Positions 43,269-56,313 of a stretch of DNA of 64,000 nucleotides are shown here, in pieces (position 1 is the stretch's first letter; every line of letters begins with the position of its first letter). The notes beneath the pieces were generated by a model, which worked only from the letters and a program-made list of their open reading frames with translations, made no database searches and was not told where the DNA came from. The translations under genes were made by a program, and so were the position numbers. This DNA is from JAPPOI01 sp028818055 (lineage in GTDB: Bacteria > Pseudomonadota > Alphaproteobacteria > Rhodobacterales > Rhodobacteraceae): contig OZ253954.1 in the NCBI GenBank assembly GCA_965267405.1, positions 744,001-808,000 of the forward strand. The letters are read 5' to 3'.

Positions 43269-43844
43269 CTACGACTTGCGGCGCCGACGAGCCATGAGAC
43301 CCAAACCACCGAGGCCGGCCAAAAGCATCGGGAATGCTGCCGGTACAGGAACCGGAGTCACATTCATGATGTCGACAAGCCATTGGGTGTTGCCGTCATT
43401 GCTTGGATGACGACCGTCAAGACCCACGCGGAACATGCCGCGAAGTCCGTTCAGGCGAAACGCAGGGTCGCCATCTTGAAGCGTTGCAGTTTCATCAAGG
43501 CCTCCGCCGCGGACCAGAACGTCCATTTCGGCACCCAAAACGCCACCGACAACAGAGATTACCAGGTCAAAAGTGTAATCCAGTGCGGTGATTTTGAATC
43601 CGTCACGGCAGCAATCGTAAACGTTGCCGAAGATCCATGCGTCGCCCGAAAAGATCAGTTCGGGATTGTCCAGACGATTTGAAAAGTCGCCTAGGACTGT
43701 CGGGTTGTCATAGAAAGGGCCGCTTGGCAAATCGACATTTGGACCTTCGACGATGACGCCAGACAGGTTGCTATAGGTAGCCGCAGACACCGGCGCTGCT
43801 ACAATAGCAAGGCACGCTGCCGCGATAGACAGTAGTTTCTTCAT
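43269..43844 (-). CDS. VPLPA-CTERM sorting-domain protein
   Basis: The 191-residue secreted protein begins with a signal peptide (MKKLLSIAAACLAIVAAPVS, cleavage after S-A-A). It ends with the tripartite exosortase signal V-P-V-P-A-A, a hydrophobic helix F-P-M-L-L-A-G-L-G-G-L-G-L-M and a cluster of four arginines plus Lys. Such proteins are processed by exosortase and attached or released with extracellular polysaccharide. The central beta-rich region (residues 24-160) has two adjacent cysteines (Y-D-C-C-R-D-G) and shows no recognised domain. No exosortase gene is in the window. Confidence 0.88.
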   Translation of the reverse strand: MKKLLSIAAACLAIVAAPVSAATYSNLSGVIVEGPNVDLPSGPFYDNPTVLGDFSNRLDNPELIFSGDAWIFGNVYDCCRDGFKITALDYTFDLVISVVGGVLGAEMDVLVRGGGLDETATLQDGDPAFRLNGLRGMFRVGLDGRHPSNDGNTQWLVDIMNVTPVPVPAAFPMLLAGLGGLGLMARRRRKS

Positions 43845-44372
43845 GTTTTCCCCTCACAAGCAAACTCCAACTCGGAGCTTGCAGTAATACAAGCACGTCC
43901 CTGTCACCCCAGCGTGCCCAGAAACGCAAACGAGATATGATACGAGGGCTCCACCAGAGCCAACGCCGCATCTATAACGTGGGGTACATTTATTCAGCAA
44001 CACAATATAAGGTATTGTAGGGAACGTCGAAACTGTTTCCAAAATCTATGATTGATGTTTCCAAATCGAATACAGTAATGCTGTTGAATTGGGCACAAAT
44101 CGGTCTGGAGATTGTGTCGGTCAGCGACTTGCTCAACTGCCGAGAATGCGGTTTGCACACATGATGATCGACGCACATTCTGAATTCGGGATGGGATCGG
44201 GTGTTTTGTTTGCAATATGATTACAAGCGTCCGCTTTGAGCTCAAATTAGATATTCGATTTGCTAGTTGGATTGCCTATCGGCTTGCATGCATGATCGAG
44301 ATCATTGGTCCTAGATTCTGAATTGTCGGTAACGCGTGTTATGCTTCCGTGTGGATCATATCGGAGGCTAGT
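43845..44372. other. 528-bp non-coding spacer with a decayed 5S rRNA copy
   Basis: No convincing coding frame is present. The region is AT-richer than its surroundings and holds a 5S-like remnant (44112-44224). A GGAGG ribosome site at 44362-44366 lies ahead of the lyase gene at its right end. Confidence 0.6.
44112..44224 (-). pseudogene. Degenerate 5S rRNA gene copy
   Basis: The stretch 44182-44224 matches 43 bases of the intact 5S gene (45266-45308) with about 37 identities, including an uninterrupted 24-base match at 44185-44208. The correspondence continues more weakly to 44112, giving a total length near that of 5S. The 5' and 3' ends can no longer pair to form helix I, so it is not expected to be functional. 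It is in the same orientation as the rRNA operon and about 1 kb downstream of the intact gene. Confidence 0.75.
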
Positions 44373-45047
44373 ATGTGTCGTCGCAGCGGAATGCTGTTTG
44401 CAGCAGCGATTGCAGCTTTGCTGTTTAGCACTTCAACTGCTGCGCAAGTACAGGATTTTAGCGTTATAGAACCTTCTCCGGGGTATCTGAAGGTGACTTC
44501 AGGTGAGATAATCGCCCGGCTACGTTTGGGTGCATGTGAGCCAGGATACGAGGACGCGTGTGCGCAAGGTGCACAACTTCAGAGAAGCGAGTACTTGCCC
44601 TCGGCGTCACATTCGCACGGTGAAACCGTGACATATCGCTGGGAAATTTTTGTGCCAAATGACTTTGTCTACGAAACGCTGAGCGGTGATCTTCGGGCCG
44701 GTCGGTTTTACAACGACTCCGGCGAAGCGATTTTGTCATTCCTCCTGGATGGGACCTCAGGACTAACGGTCAATCGAAAAACGTGCTTTGGCCCTGAGGG
44801 CTTTGGTCAATGGCACCAGGTCGAAGTTAAGGCCGTTTGGGACTCAACCAAGAAGAAAGGCTTAAAAGATAAGACGCCTGGCGCCATCTCAATTAGTTGC
44901 GATGGCGTTGAAGTCCATTCAAGCTCTGGTCGCCCCACGGTTGGCGAAGGCAAGAGCGTCTGGCTTGCTTTGGGCCTCAGGGGAGCGATGAGGTTGGCTG
45001 ACGGCGACAATGCGACGGCGCACTTTCGAAACCTTGAGTACCGTTGA
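44373..45047 (+). CDS. Secreted polysaccharide lyase-like (heparin lyase I-type jelly roll) protein
   Basis: The 224-residue protein begins MCRRSGMLFAAAIAALLFST, a signal peptide with cleavage probably after T-A-A. It shows beta-jelly-roll segments typical of the heparin lyase I/alginate-lyase-like family: QRSEYLPSASHSHGETVTYR, WEIFVPNDFVYET, a WHQVEVKAVWD strand, and GRPTVGEGKSVWLALGLRG near the end. ATG 44373 has GGAGG 6 nt upstream. It is shorter than true heparinase I (about 350-380). Next to a VPLPA-CTERM gene, it may work on self or foreign exopolysaccharide. It could also be a non-catalytic LamG-like protein. Confidence 0.65.
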   Translation: MCRRSGMLFAAAIAALLFSTSTAAQVQDFSVIEPSPGYLKVTSGEIIARLRLGACEPGYEDACAQGAQLQRSEYLPSASHSHGETVTYRWEIFVPNDFVYETLSGDLRAGRFYNDSGEAILSFLLDGTSGLTVNRKTCFGPEGFGQWHQVEVKAVWDSTKKKGLKDKTPGAISISCDGVEVHSSSGRPTVGEGKSVWLALGLRGAMRLADGDNATAHFRNLEYR

Positions 45048-45133
45048 TGGCAGCTGTTGCCATTCCCCTAAATTCAGATGGTAGCTCTTCCCGCAAAGCT
45101 GACATTGACTACAGCAATACACACCTAAAAAAA

Positions 45134-45160
45134 GCCGCCCCGAAGGGCGGCGTTTTTTTT
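45134..45160. terminator. Bidirectional terminator for the lyase gene and rRNA operon
   Basis: A perfect 7-bp stem, GCCGCCC/GGGCGGC, with loop CGAA is flanked by eight T on the plus strand side and seven A on the other, so it can terminate both the plus-strand lyase gene and the minus-strand rRNA transcript. Confidence 0.92.
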
Positions 45161-45196
45161 CGAACATCGTCGAGAGATTACTGATGTTGCTCATTA

Positions 45197-45314
45197 GGTT
45201 TGGCGGTGACCTACTCTCCCACGTCTTAAGACGCAGTACCATCGGCGCTGCAGCACTTAACGGCCGAGTTCGGGATGGGATCGGGTGTTTTGCTTGCGCT
45301 ATGACCACCAAACC
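45197..45314 (-). rRNA. rrf: 5S ribosomal RNA
   Basis: The ends are complementary (minus-strand start GGTTTGGTGG and end CCGCCAAACC), forming 5S helix I. The loop segment around CCCGATCCCATCCCGAACTC is the universal 5S hallmark. It follows 23S in the rRNA operon and is followed by the bidirectional terminator. Confidence 0.97.
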
Positions 45315-45385
45315 AAAAGAACAACATCGAAACCAAGTCGCGTACACTTTGGTGTATGCTTTCGAGCCAGTCTTCTACTGGATCA

Positions 45386-48201
<2,816 letters not shown>

Positions 48202-48211
<10 letters not shown>

Positions 48212-48225
48212 ATCCAGAAGAAGAC
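48202..48225. repeat. 23S processing stem (5' arm), pairing with 45370-45393
   Basis: The 24 bases here are the reverse complement of 45370-45393 with a single mismatch, so the two flanks of 23S can form a long RNase III-type stem. An adjacent pair (AAAGCATAC near 48276 and GTATGCTTT near 45356) extends the pairing. This is established rRNA-operon architecture. Confidence 0.85.
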
Positions 48226-48576
48226 AGGCTTCTTCTCAAGGCTGTTCCTACCTTGATGCGGAACAGCGGATCAAAAGCATACTATCCCGCGTTTCCCAGC
48301 TGGTTCGTCTGGGAACGCTTGCCACCCGGGTTAAGGGTGACAGGTTAGTGTACTTGACTTGGAGTTTCATACCTTTGGGGTCGAACCCCAGGACTGCCAA
48401 GCAATTCAGGCAATCCAAGTATGAAACAGGTTTCACACGTTGCAGGTCGAACCTGCGATGTTCCCTCACTAGGGATCATCCGTATGAAACTGATGTGTAA
48501 TCTCTCTAAACGATGTCAATTCATCCAGATTGGATGGCAAAGCCAACAGGCTTAACGATCAAATCTTGACGGGTAT
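48212..48576 (-). other. 23S-proximal internal transcribed spacer
   Basis: This 365-bp spacer between tRNA-Ala and 23S contains no gene. It has a small hairpin AGAAGAAG/CTTCTTCT (48216-48236) and sequences pairing with the far side of 23S. Confidence 0.8.
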
Positions 48577-48652
48577 TGGTGGAGCGTATCGGGATCGAAC
48601 CGATGACCCCCTGCTTGCAAAGCAGGTGCTCTCCCAGCTGAGCTAACGCCCC
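48577..48652 (-). tRNA. tRNA-Ala (UGC)
   Basis: The 76-nt cloverleaf on the minus strand starts GGGGCGTTAGCTCAGCTGGG, has the anticodon loop TTTGCAA (TGC), a GGTTCGATCC T-arm and an encoded CCA. It is in the 16S-23S spacer, as usual. Confidence 0.98.
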
Positions 48653-48666
48653 GTATCCAATAGGAA

Positions 48667-48743
<77 letters not shown>

Positions 48744-48767
48744 ATAACGGGCGGTGGCCCGCTTTCA

Positions 48768-48797
48768 AACTGAAGAGATATGAGGACGGCCTGGACC
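48768..48797. repeat. Pre-16S processing stem (3' arm), pairing with 50575-50604
   Basis: Thirty bases here match the reverse complement of leader positions 50575-50604 at 25 of 30 positions, several mismatches being G-U compatible. The two flanks can form the RNase III stem that releases pre-16S rRNA. Confidence 0.8.
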
Positions 48798-48870
48798 GTG
48801 ATGTTTGACATGCAAAGGACATGTCATTGCTAAGTGTTCCACGAATGATGCGAACATCGTTGCTAGGAAC

Positions 48871-50343
<1,473 letters not shown>

Positions 50344-50611
50344 GAAAAGCTCTTACGAGCTTATCCTTGACGTTCGAACCTCTGCACATCTCCAATACTT
50401 GGGGACGGGAAGTCCCTATGCCCACCCGGCTAGGATAGGACACGTATTGGAAGTCATCTGTTTGTTGTGCTTCAGTTTCATAAGAAACCGAAAGCCGTCC
50501 AAACAGTGAAGCTGACCTTCCTATAATCGGCCGAAGCCTAAGGAAGTCGATATGCAGTAGTTGATCCATCGAATGGACCAAACCGCCCACATATCTCTTC
50601 AGTTACCAGCG

Positions 50612-50625
50612 ATTTCAAAGAGCGC
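50612..50625 (-). promoter_or_regulatory. boxA-like antitermination element in the rRNA leader
   Basis: The minus strand reads GCGCTCTTTGAAAT, close to the bacterial boxA (TGCTCTTTAACA), about 270 nt upstream of 16S. Its position fits NusB/NusE-dependent antitermination. Confidence 0.6.
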
Positions 50626-50761
50626 AGAGACAAAATCGACTGAGTGCGCCCTAACTTATCGGCGCGCCCCGCCTCATTTATTTCTGTTGTTTCTTGCGTC
50701 TCGTAACCTTGCGGCCCGTCTGGCGCCCCGGCGGTGCATCGCTGCGCCGTCGGTGAGGGGG

Positions 50762-50790
50762 TATTTACGGATAGCGACCGAACCCTGCAA
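50762..50790 (-). promoter_or_regulatory. Predicted rRNA operon promoter
   Basis: On the minus strand a TTGCAG -35 element (50785-50790) and a TAAATA -10 element (50762-50767) are separated by 17 bp, pointing toward 16S. An A/T-rich tract lies directly upstream (50800-50850), as in UP elements. The TSS would be near 50755. Prediction only. Confidence 0.55.
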
Positions 50791-51033
50791 CCCCTTTTTT
50801 CAATAAACGTCATCTTTTTTTAAAAAAACTTATTTATTGTTATAATTCAATAAGTTACTTGCAAAACTGGGTTGCCAACCTCATCCAGCCGACATTTCTC
50901 CTTTAGCTCGTGCGGTAGTTAGATACCTAAACTCACCAAGATATTGGGTTATCCACAGGTTTATCCCCAAAATCGTCGCTTTGGGCGCGGAATCGCGAGT
51001 CGTTCTGTGACTACGCATTTTGGTGAGTCTCAT

Positions 51034-52188
51034 TCAGTTGGATTCTTTTGGCGCCAAGAAGCGTGCCAAGAGCAGGCACAACACCAAGCCCGGGATCAAA
51101 GCGGCGAAACTGACATGCAAGGAAAATGCATCTGCAAGGAAACCAATCAACGGCGGTCCAACAAGAAAGCCCATCAGCGCACACGTCGCCATTATCGAAA
51201 CATTGCCTGCTTCATAAACGTCGTCGAGTAACGCGACTGCCGAAACTCCAAGAGGATATCCTGAGGCAACGCCGAGCCCGACCAATGCGAAGCCCACATA
51301 TGAAGTGAACACCGGCAATGGAATCGCAAGCAGGAGCAGCCCTGTTATCGCCAGCCCAACGGAAAGCCTCGCATGAAGAAGCGCGCCCAACCGTCGCTTG
51401 ATCCAATCACCTAAGAACCGGCTCGCCGCCATGAACGCCGAGAACACGGTAACGGCGATCCCCGCCTCCAGGACATCGACGCCGGTACGCTCTGCCAGAT
51501 AAATGGCTGCCCAGTCCGCCATCGCGCCCTCAACCAATGTGATCAGGAACATGAAACCGCCAATTGCGAACAATGCCAGAGGCAGTTGCGACAATCTTCG
51601 TCTGGGTGGAGCCTTCTGTTCTTCTTCGGCACCCACCTTCGGCAATTGACGCGACGCCAATATTCCCGCAACGGCAGAGTCGATGGAAATAGCCGCCATG
51701 ATCCCCAACGGTGTTAGCCACCCTGCTCCGGCGGCAGCAACGATGGAACCGGCGGTTAGACCCAACGCCCAGAATCCATGGCACCGATTCATGATCAGTC
51801 TGGATGCATGCTTTTCGACCCTGCCCGCGTAAACGTTCAACGCGACTTCCATGAATGCGATCGCGAATCCAAAGGCAGCAAGGCCTAAAAACAAGGTCAG
51901 TTGGCTGGTCGCCATAATGGGGAAAAGCGCCGTCACCAATTGCAGGGGAAAAGCCAGCAAGAATATTCTGCGGACACCAATCAGTCCCACCGCCCGTCCC
52001 GCAAACTGCAACGCGATGAGCAAAGCTATTGGTGCGCCAAGCAAAGCAATCGCCAGTTCGGACTTCGTCAGACCGATGCTCTCTTTGACGTAGGGAATAA
52101 GAGCCAGCCAACTTCCGATTGCCATTGGCTGCAGAAAAAACAGCGTCATGATTAAGATGACGCTGCGATTAATTGTTTTGGTGTCCAT
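51034..52188 (-). CDS. MFS transporter
   Basis: The 384-residue protein has about 12 hydrophobic helices in two halves separated by a central cytoplasmic loop (residues about 190-205, KVGAEEEQKAPPRRRLSQ). The first half carries LIGVRRIFLLAFPLQLVTAL after TM2 and MNRCHGFWALGLTAGSIVAA in TM5, a motif I associate with sugar/inner-membrane MFS proteins of the FucP/YbjJ type. It is shorter than average at 384 residues. The substrate is unknown. It is the only gene between the rRNA promoter and msrQ. Confidence 0.83.
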   Translation of the reverse strand: MDTKTINRSVILIMTLFFLQPMAIGSWLALIPYVKESIGLTKSELAIALLGAPIALLIALQFAGRAVGLIGVRRIFLLAFPLQLVTALFPIMATSQLTLFLGLAAFGFAIAFMEVALNVYAGRVEKHASRLIMNRCHGFWALGLTAGSIVAAAGAGWLTPLGIMAAISIDSAVAGILASRQLPKVGAEEEQKAPPRRRLSQLPLALFAIGGFMFLITLVEGAMADWAAIYLAERTGVDVLEAGIAVTVFSAFMAASRFLGDWIKRRLGALLHARLSVGLAITGLLLLAIPLPVFTSYVGFALVGLGVASGYPLGVSAVALLDDVYEAGNVSIMATCALMGFLVGPPLIGFLADAFSLHVSFAALIPGLVLCLLLARFLAPKESN

Positions 52189-52232
52189 GCGGCGGACCCT
52201 AGCAGGACCGCCGTTCGGTAAAAGCGAATTCG

Positions 52233-52841
52233 TTAAGCCATCGCTCGACGCTGTGGGATTTTTATTCGCGCAGCAAGCAAAGCGAGGATCACCCCAAGAT
52301 AAACCAGTGGTTCAATTTGAAATCCCTTAGCGAGCATCACGAAATGAACGGCGCCTAAAATTGCAGTAGCATAGGTCAGCTGATGAAGGCGCTTCCACGT
52401 TTTCGGGCCCAGCTTCCGAATAGACAGGTTGTTCGATGTAATCGCAAGCGGTGTCATCAGAACAAACCCCAGCATACCGATAGTGATGTACGGGCGCTTT
52501 AATATATCAGCCCAGATCTGGCTCAGGATTTGAACATCCAGAACAAGCCATACCAAAAGGTGGCACACGACGTAGTAGAAGGTAATCAAGCCCAACGCCC
52601 GCCGAAACCGGACAAGACTAACACCGGTCCAATTCCGCAATGGCGTAACAGCCAAAACAACAACGAGCACTTGCAAAGCAAGCTCACCCAGCCGGTGCTC
52701 CATTGCCTTGACCGGGTCAACGCCAAGCCCACCAGTGATCCCGAGGTAAAACAGCCAAACCGGTGGCAATGCCCCAATGAGGTACACCAGCCAAATTGGC
52801 ACACGGCTGAGGCCGAGGTTGATACGTTGTGCGATTGTCAT
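52233..52841 (-). CDS. msrQ: Heme-binding membrane subunit MsrQ of the periplasmic Met-sulfoxide reductase
   Basis: MsrQ passes electrons from the quinone pool or flavin reductase to MsrP. The 202-residue protein has six hydrophobic helices with conserved histidines in AMEHRLGELALQ, FYYVVCHLLVWLVL and WKRLHQLTYATAILGAVHFV, matching the ferric-reductase-like MsrQ family. ATG 52841 is chosen because it gives the family's start MTIAQRINL. It is 7 nt downstream of msrP in one operon. Confidence 0.94.
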   Translation of the reverse strand: MTIAQRINLGLSRVPIWLVYLIGALPPVWLFYLGITGGLGVDPVKAMEHRLGELALQVLVVVLAVTPLRNWTGVSLVRFRRALGLITFYYVVCHLLVWLVLDVQILSQIWADILKRPYITIGMLGFVLMTPLAITSNNLSIRKLGPKTWKRLHQLTYATAILGAVHFVMLAKGFQIEPLVYLGVILALLAARIKIPQRRAMA

Positions 52842-52848
52842 GCTGGCC

Positions 52849-53778
52849 TCAATAGAACTCTTCGAGGTCCATGCCGGAATACAAACCAGCAACCTCTTTT
52901 TCGTAACCGTTGAACATTAGTGTTGGGATGCGCTTTGCAAACAACCCGCCGCCAATTTGACGTTCAGAGGCTTGGCTCCAACGAGGGTGATCCACGTTCG
53001 GGTTCACATTACTATAGAAACCGTACTCGCGAGGGTTGGCGAGGTTCCAGCTTGTCGGTGGTTCGTCCTCGGTCAGCGAAATCCGGACAATCGACTTGAT
53101 CGATTTGAAGCCATACTTCCACGGCACAACAAGTCGAATGGGTGCACCGTTTTGTTTTGGCATTGGTTCGTCATATAGACCCGTGGCCATAATGGTCAGC
53201 GGATGCATCGCTTCATCGATACGCAATCCTTCGCGATATGGCCAGTTCAGGACGTTGCGACGCTGGCCGGTCATTTCATCGGGTCGAACGAGCGTTTCAA
53301 AAGCAACGTACTTTGCACCCGGCTGTACGCCGACCTTGTTTAAGAGGTCTGCAAGTTCAAAGCCGACCCATGGCACAACCATCGACCACGCTTCGACGCA
53401 GCGGAACCGATAGATACGCTCTTCAAGCGTCATGCCAGATACAAGATCGTCAAATGAGTAATCACCGGGCTTGTCGACGAGACCGTCAACCTTCACAGTC
53501 CATGGGTCGATCGTCAGGCGATGCGCATTGCGGGCAGGATCATCCTTGCCAGTCCCGAACTCGTAGAAGTTATTGTAGCTTGTGATGTCTTCGAAGGAGT
53601 TGGGCTCAAGGTCGGAACCATAGGACGTCTTCTTTGCGCCCAGACTTGCAAACGCTGGCCCGGCAATTGCGCCTGCAGCCAGAGCACCCGCTCCCGCCAT
53701 CAACTCGCGGCGGTTCAGCCATCCCGCTTTGGGTGTCACATCCGACCACTTGAGGTCACTTCTATATCGTCCGGCCAT
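52849..53778 (-). CDS. msrP: Periplasmic methionine-sulfoxide reductase, molybdopterin subunit MsrP
   Basis: MsrP repairs oxidised methionines in periplasmic proteins using molybdenum cofactor. The 309-residue protein has a Tat signal (LNRRELMAGAGALAAGAIAG, about residues 21-40). The sulfite-oxidase fold includes the Mo-coordinating Cys127 in YRFRCVEAWSMVVPW, a MTGQRRNVLNWPYREGLRID segment and PIRLVVPWKYGFKSIKSIVR. ATG 53778 has a GGAG site 7 nt upstream; the longer open frame upstream lacks support. It heads the msrPQ operon. Confidence 0.95.
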   Translation of the reverse strand: MAGRYRSDLKWSDVTPKAGWLNRRELMAGAGALAAGAIAGPAFASLGAKKTSYGSDLEPNSFEDITSYNNFYEFGTGKDDPARNAHRLTIDPWTVKVDGLVDKPGDYSFDDLVSGMTLEERIYRFRCVEAWSMVVPWVGFELADLLNKVGVQPGAKYVAFETLVRPDEMTGQRRNVLNWPYREGLRIDEAMHPLTIMATGLYDEPMPKQNGAPIRLVVPWKYGFKSIKSIVRISLTEDEPPTSWNLANPREYGFYSNVNPNVDHPRWSQASERQIGGGLFAKRIPTLMFNGYEKEVAGLYSGMDLEEFY

Positions 53779-54076
53779 CGTGTTCTCCGCTCCTCTTCGG
53801 TTGCCCATAACATGCGAGCTTGTCGGGATTACGGCAATCACCCTCACGACACTGTGCTTAACGGCTATAATTTTGAAATACGGTTACAAATCGGCTGGAA
53901 ATGATCACGCTTTCTCACGGAAACGTGTGTGGAAAGCCGAACAGGTGCGCGCTTAGTCCACCCCGACAAACCGTCAAGGCGGCATCGGCAAGATTCCACC
54001 TCATCCATCTTACAATTAACGCCGTAGAGGTCTTCGATACCAAACAGGGTGTCACACTCAATTTGTGGAGAACCTC
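53779..54076. other. Spacer between msrP and the fasciclin gene
   Basis: This 298-bp divergent spacer has no gene. A GGAG ribosome site lies at 54066-54069 for the fasciclin gene. No clear operator was found. Confidence 0.5.
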
Positions 54077-54553
54077 ATGCTTAAGAAAACACTGATCACG
54101 ACAGCTGCCCTTCTGATGGCGGCGCCTGCAATCGCGGGTGGAATGAAAAAAGACATCGTTGACACCGCCGTTTCGGCCGGCTCGTTCAACACTTTGGTTG
54201 CAGCCGTTGAAGCTGCTGGCCTTGTAGAAACACTGAAGGGCGACGGGCCGTTCACGGTTTTCGCTCCAACCGATGAAGCTTTCGCTGCATTGCCTGCCGG
54301 CACAATCGAAGATCTCCTGAAGCCTGAAAACAAAGAAATGCTTGCTTCGATCCTGACCTATCACGTTGTTCCTGGAAAAGTTATGTCCGGCGACCTGAGC
54401 GACGACATGATGGCGACGACCGTTCAGGGCTCAGACGTCATGATCGATCTGGACAACGGCGTCATGGTTGAGGAAGCAATGGTTGTTTCGGCTGACATCG
54501 AAACGTCAAACGGCGTCATCCACGTGATCGACAAAGTCATTCTTCCAAACTGA
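54077..54553 (+). CDS. Secreted fasciclin (FAS1)-domain protein
   Basis: The 158-residue protein has a signal peptide (MLKKTLITTAALLMAAPAIA) and one FAS1 domain. The domain contains SFNTLVAAVEAAGLVETL, the H1 motif GPFTVFAPTDEAFAALP, ILTYHVVPGKVM and a late SNGVIHVIDKVILP (H2). FAS1 proteins mediate adhesion or binding of extracellular polymers. ATG 54077 with GGAG upstream is preferred to GTG 54065. It is followed by two hairpins and is monocistronic. Confidence 0.94.
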   Translation: MLKKTLITTAALLMAAPAIAGGMKKDIVDTAVSAGSFNTLVAAVEAAGLVETLKGDGPFTVFAPTDEAFAALPAGTIEDLLKPENKEMLASILTYHVVPGKVMSGDLSDDMMATTVQGSDVMIDLDNGVMVEEAMVVSADIETSNGVIHVIDKVILPN

Positions 54554-54593
54554 TTGTGTGGCCGCTTTGGCGGCACTCAACGCAATTTTCTTA

Positions 54594-54619
54594 CCCCCTA
54601 CGCCTTTTGGCGTTGGGGG
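54594..54619. terminator. Terminator between the fasciclin and imuB genes
   Basis: A hairpin with arms CCCCCTACGCC and GGCGTTGGGGG (one mismatch) and loop TTTT lies between two converging genes. A weaker GCCGC/GCGGC stem sits just upstream at about 54561-54575. Confidence 0.65.
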
Positions 54620-54638
54620 CCCTTCCCGGCAGTGTTCG

Positions 54639-56300
54639 TTAACAGAAACTGCCCTGACAGAACCATCCCGATGACATTGTGTCTCCATGTGCAAAATAGA
54701 GCCACAGCCGGTCGCCACGATGCGTTGTCACACGCCAATAATCACGCAAACCGGTACGCCAATCCGGATCATCCAACCACCATTCAGGCGCAATCCGTTC
54801 GGGGCCGAAACCACCCAAGATGTCATGCCGACGTCCTCGCCAGAAAATGTGAGCGGGAAGCGGGCCCGGCTGATCCTCTCCGGGCGTAACGATCTCGGTC
54901 CGCCACATCTCAATAGGACGTAAACCTGCCGGTCGCACCCATGCCTCGGCAGGCCCAGCCCAGGCAGCCGCAACGAAATGCGAAGACTTTTCAGGGATGT
55001 GGCTATCCGCTGGATGAAGACGGGTGATGACGTGAAGACCGATCCGGGCACCGATGCGGCCAAGCAGGTCGTCTTCAGCGAACGTACCGGTCAGACGTAC
55101 TTTACCATCAGATGCCGCCGCCGCATGGCCACGGTGTTGGTGTGGTGTAACGGGTTCGGTTTCCGTCGCAGAGAGCCGGACCATGTCGAAACCAAAACCC
55201 GCATCAAGGCTGTCGACCTTCATCATCAGAAGTGGCTTGATGCGGTCCGGATCGGCAGCCGGGCGTGCAAGATTGACCTCGATCAGTTGAACGCCGTGGT
55301 CCGTCCGAAAGCATTCAAGCCGAACTGATCGTGCGCCACGCCCTGCATCCCTGAGCTTATCGGACAAGGGCGGTAAAAGTCGGTCAAGGGCAGCTGCAAT
55401 ATCCGCTTCAAGCCCGATCGGTTCGGGAAGCGTTAACCGTACTGCGAATACAACATCAGGACGTGCTGGCGTGATTGGTTCAGGCTCGATCCCCAACGCC
55501 TGATCCAGACGCTGAACAAGCTGTCGACCGAAGCGGCGTGCAAGGGCGGCGCGGGGCTGGCCGATGACGTCTTCGATCTTGCGGATCCCCAATCGTGCCA
55601 GTGTCGCAGATGTCTCGGCATCAAGACGCAACGCAGCGACCGGGAGCCCTGCCAAGGCAGTTCGCGTCTGACCCGGCGCAGCAATCCGGTTTGTTTTCAA
55701 TAGCTTGGCGCGACCGACCGGTGCTGTCCCACCCCGTTCCCAATGGCGGCGTTTGGCGGCGCGCGAGCGGGTGGCGCGGGCTTCCTGCGCGATATCATCA
55801 CCCGAGCGCAGATTATCCGAGCCGTTGCCTGAATAGCGGGCCAGCGCCCATGCTGCGCCAAGCGTGTCGGCAATCCCTGCTGCAACAGTCAGCCCCAGCC
55901 CCGTACAATCCGCTTCAACGACATCCAGAAGCGCTTCTTCCCCACCGAAGAGATGCGCACAGCCGGTCAGGTCCACCACAAGCCCGTCAGGTGGGACTTC
56001 GGCCACCCATGGGCTAAACTTGCCTGCCCAGCGCCTGAGCACTGCCAAAAACGCAAGATCACGGTATGCATTTTGCAATTTTGTCTGCAATTCCGGACAC
56101 ATGGCATGTGCATCACGAAGCGGTTGGCCCCGCACGAGGCCCACCATTTCAGCTTCGGCCGAGAGAGAGACGAGCACTTGCGCGTTATTTTCCTGCCCGA
56201 CCACGGCAAAGGGCGCGCCGGGCAAACCATATCCCTGCCGTACCGCACGTTCTGCAGCAAGGCGCGGAAACCAGAGCGAAAGAATACGCCTATTGGGCAT
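54639..56300 (-). CDS. imuB: ImuB, Y-family polymerase-like mutasome protein
   Basis: ImuB is the non-catalytic Y-family homologue that links DnaE2 and ImuA to the beta clamp during SOS mutagenesis. The 553-residue protein begins MPNRRILSLWFPRLAAERAV and contains VVDLTGCAHLFGGEEALLDV, GLGLTVAAGIADTLGAAWAL, a helix-hairpin-helix region L-A-R-L-G-I-R-K-I-E-D-V-I-G (about 235-250), a little-finger-like domain and the C-terminal WLDDPDWRTGLRDYWRVTTH with a final W-x-x-Q-G-x-F. The start at 56300 is supported by a LexA site ending 14 nt upstream. Neither imuA nor dnaE2 is adjacent, which is unusual. Confidence 0.9.
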   Translation of the reverse strand: MPNRRILSLWFPRLAAERAVRQGYGLPGAPFAVVGQENNAQVLVSLSAEAEMVGLVRGQPLRDAHAMCPELQTKLQNAYRDLAFLAVLRRWAGKFSPWVAEVPPDGLVVDLTGCAHLFGGEEALLDVVEADCTGLGLTVAAGIADTLGAAWALARYSGNGSDNLRSGDDIAQEARATRSRAAKRRHWERGGTAPVGRAKLLKTNRIAAPGQTRTALAGLPVAALRLDAETSATLARLGIRKIEDVIGQPRAALARRFGRQLVQRLDQALGIEPEPITPARPDVVFAVRLTLPEPIGLEADIAAALDRLLPPLSDKLRDAGRGARSVRLECFRTDHGVQLIEVNLARPAADPDRIKPLLMMKVDSLDAGFGFDMVRLSATETEPVTPHQHRGHAAAASDGKVRLTGTFAEDDLLGRIGARIGLHVITRLHPADSHIPEKSSHFVAAAWAGPAEAWVRPAGLRPIEMWRTEIVTPGEDQPGPLPAHIFWRGRRHDILGGFGPERIAPEWWLDDPDWRTGLRDYWRVTTHRGDRLWLYFAHGDTMSSGWFCQGSFC

Positions 56301-56313
56301 GAAGGCAGCTTTT

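Larger units (their letters stand above)
50344..51033 (-). other. rRNA leader and upstream region
   Basis: This 690-bp stretch contains no coding gene. From 50344 to about 50755 it is the transcribed leader with the 16S processing arm and boxA. Beyond the predicted promoter is an A/T-rich tract and then featureless spacer up to the MFS gene. Confidence 0.7.

Noticed and set aside
42406..43410. 334-codon open frame on the plus strand
   Set aside because: Antisense to the cyclic-nucleotide-binding gene and the end of the VPLPA-CTERM gene; the composition is Arg/Asn-rich and has no recognisable motifs.
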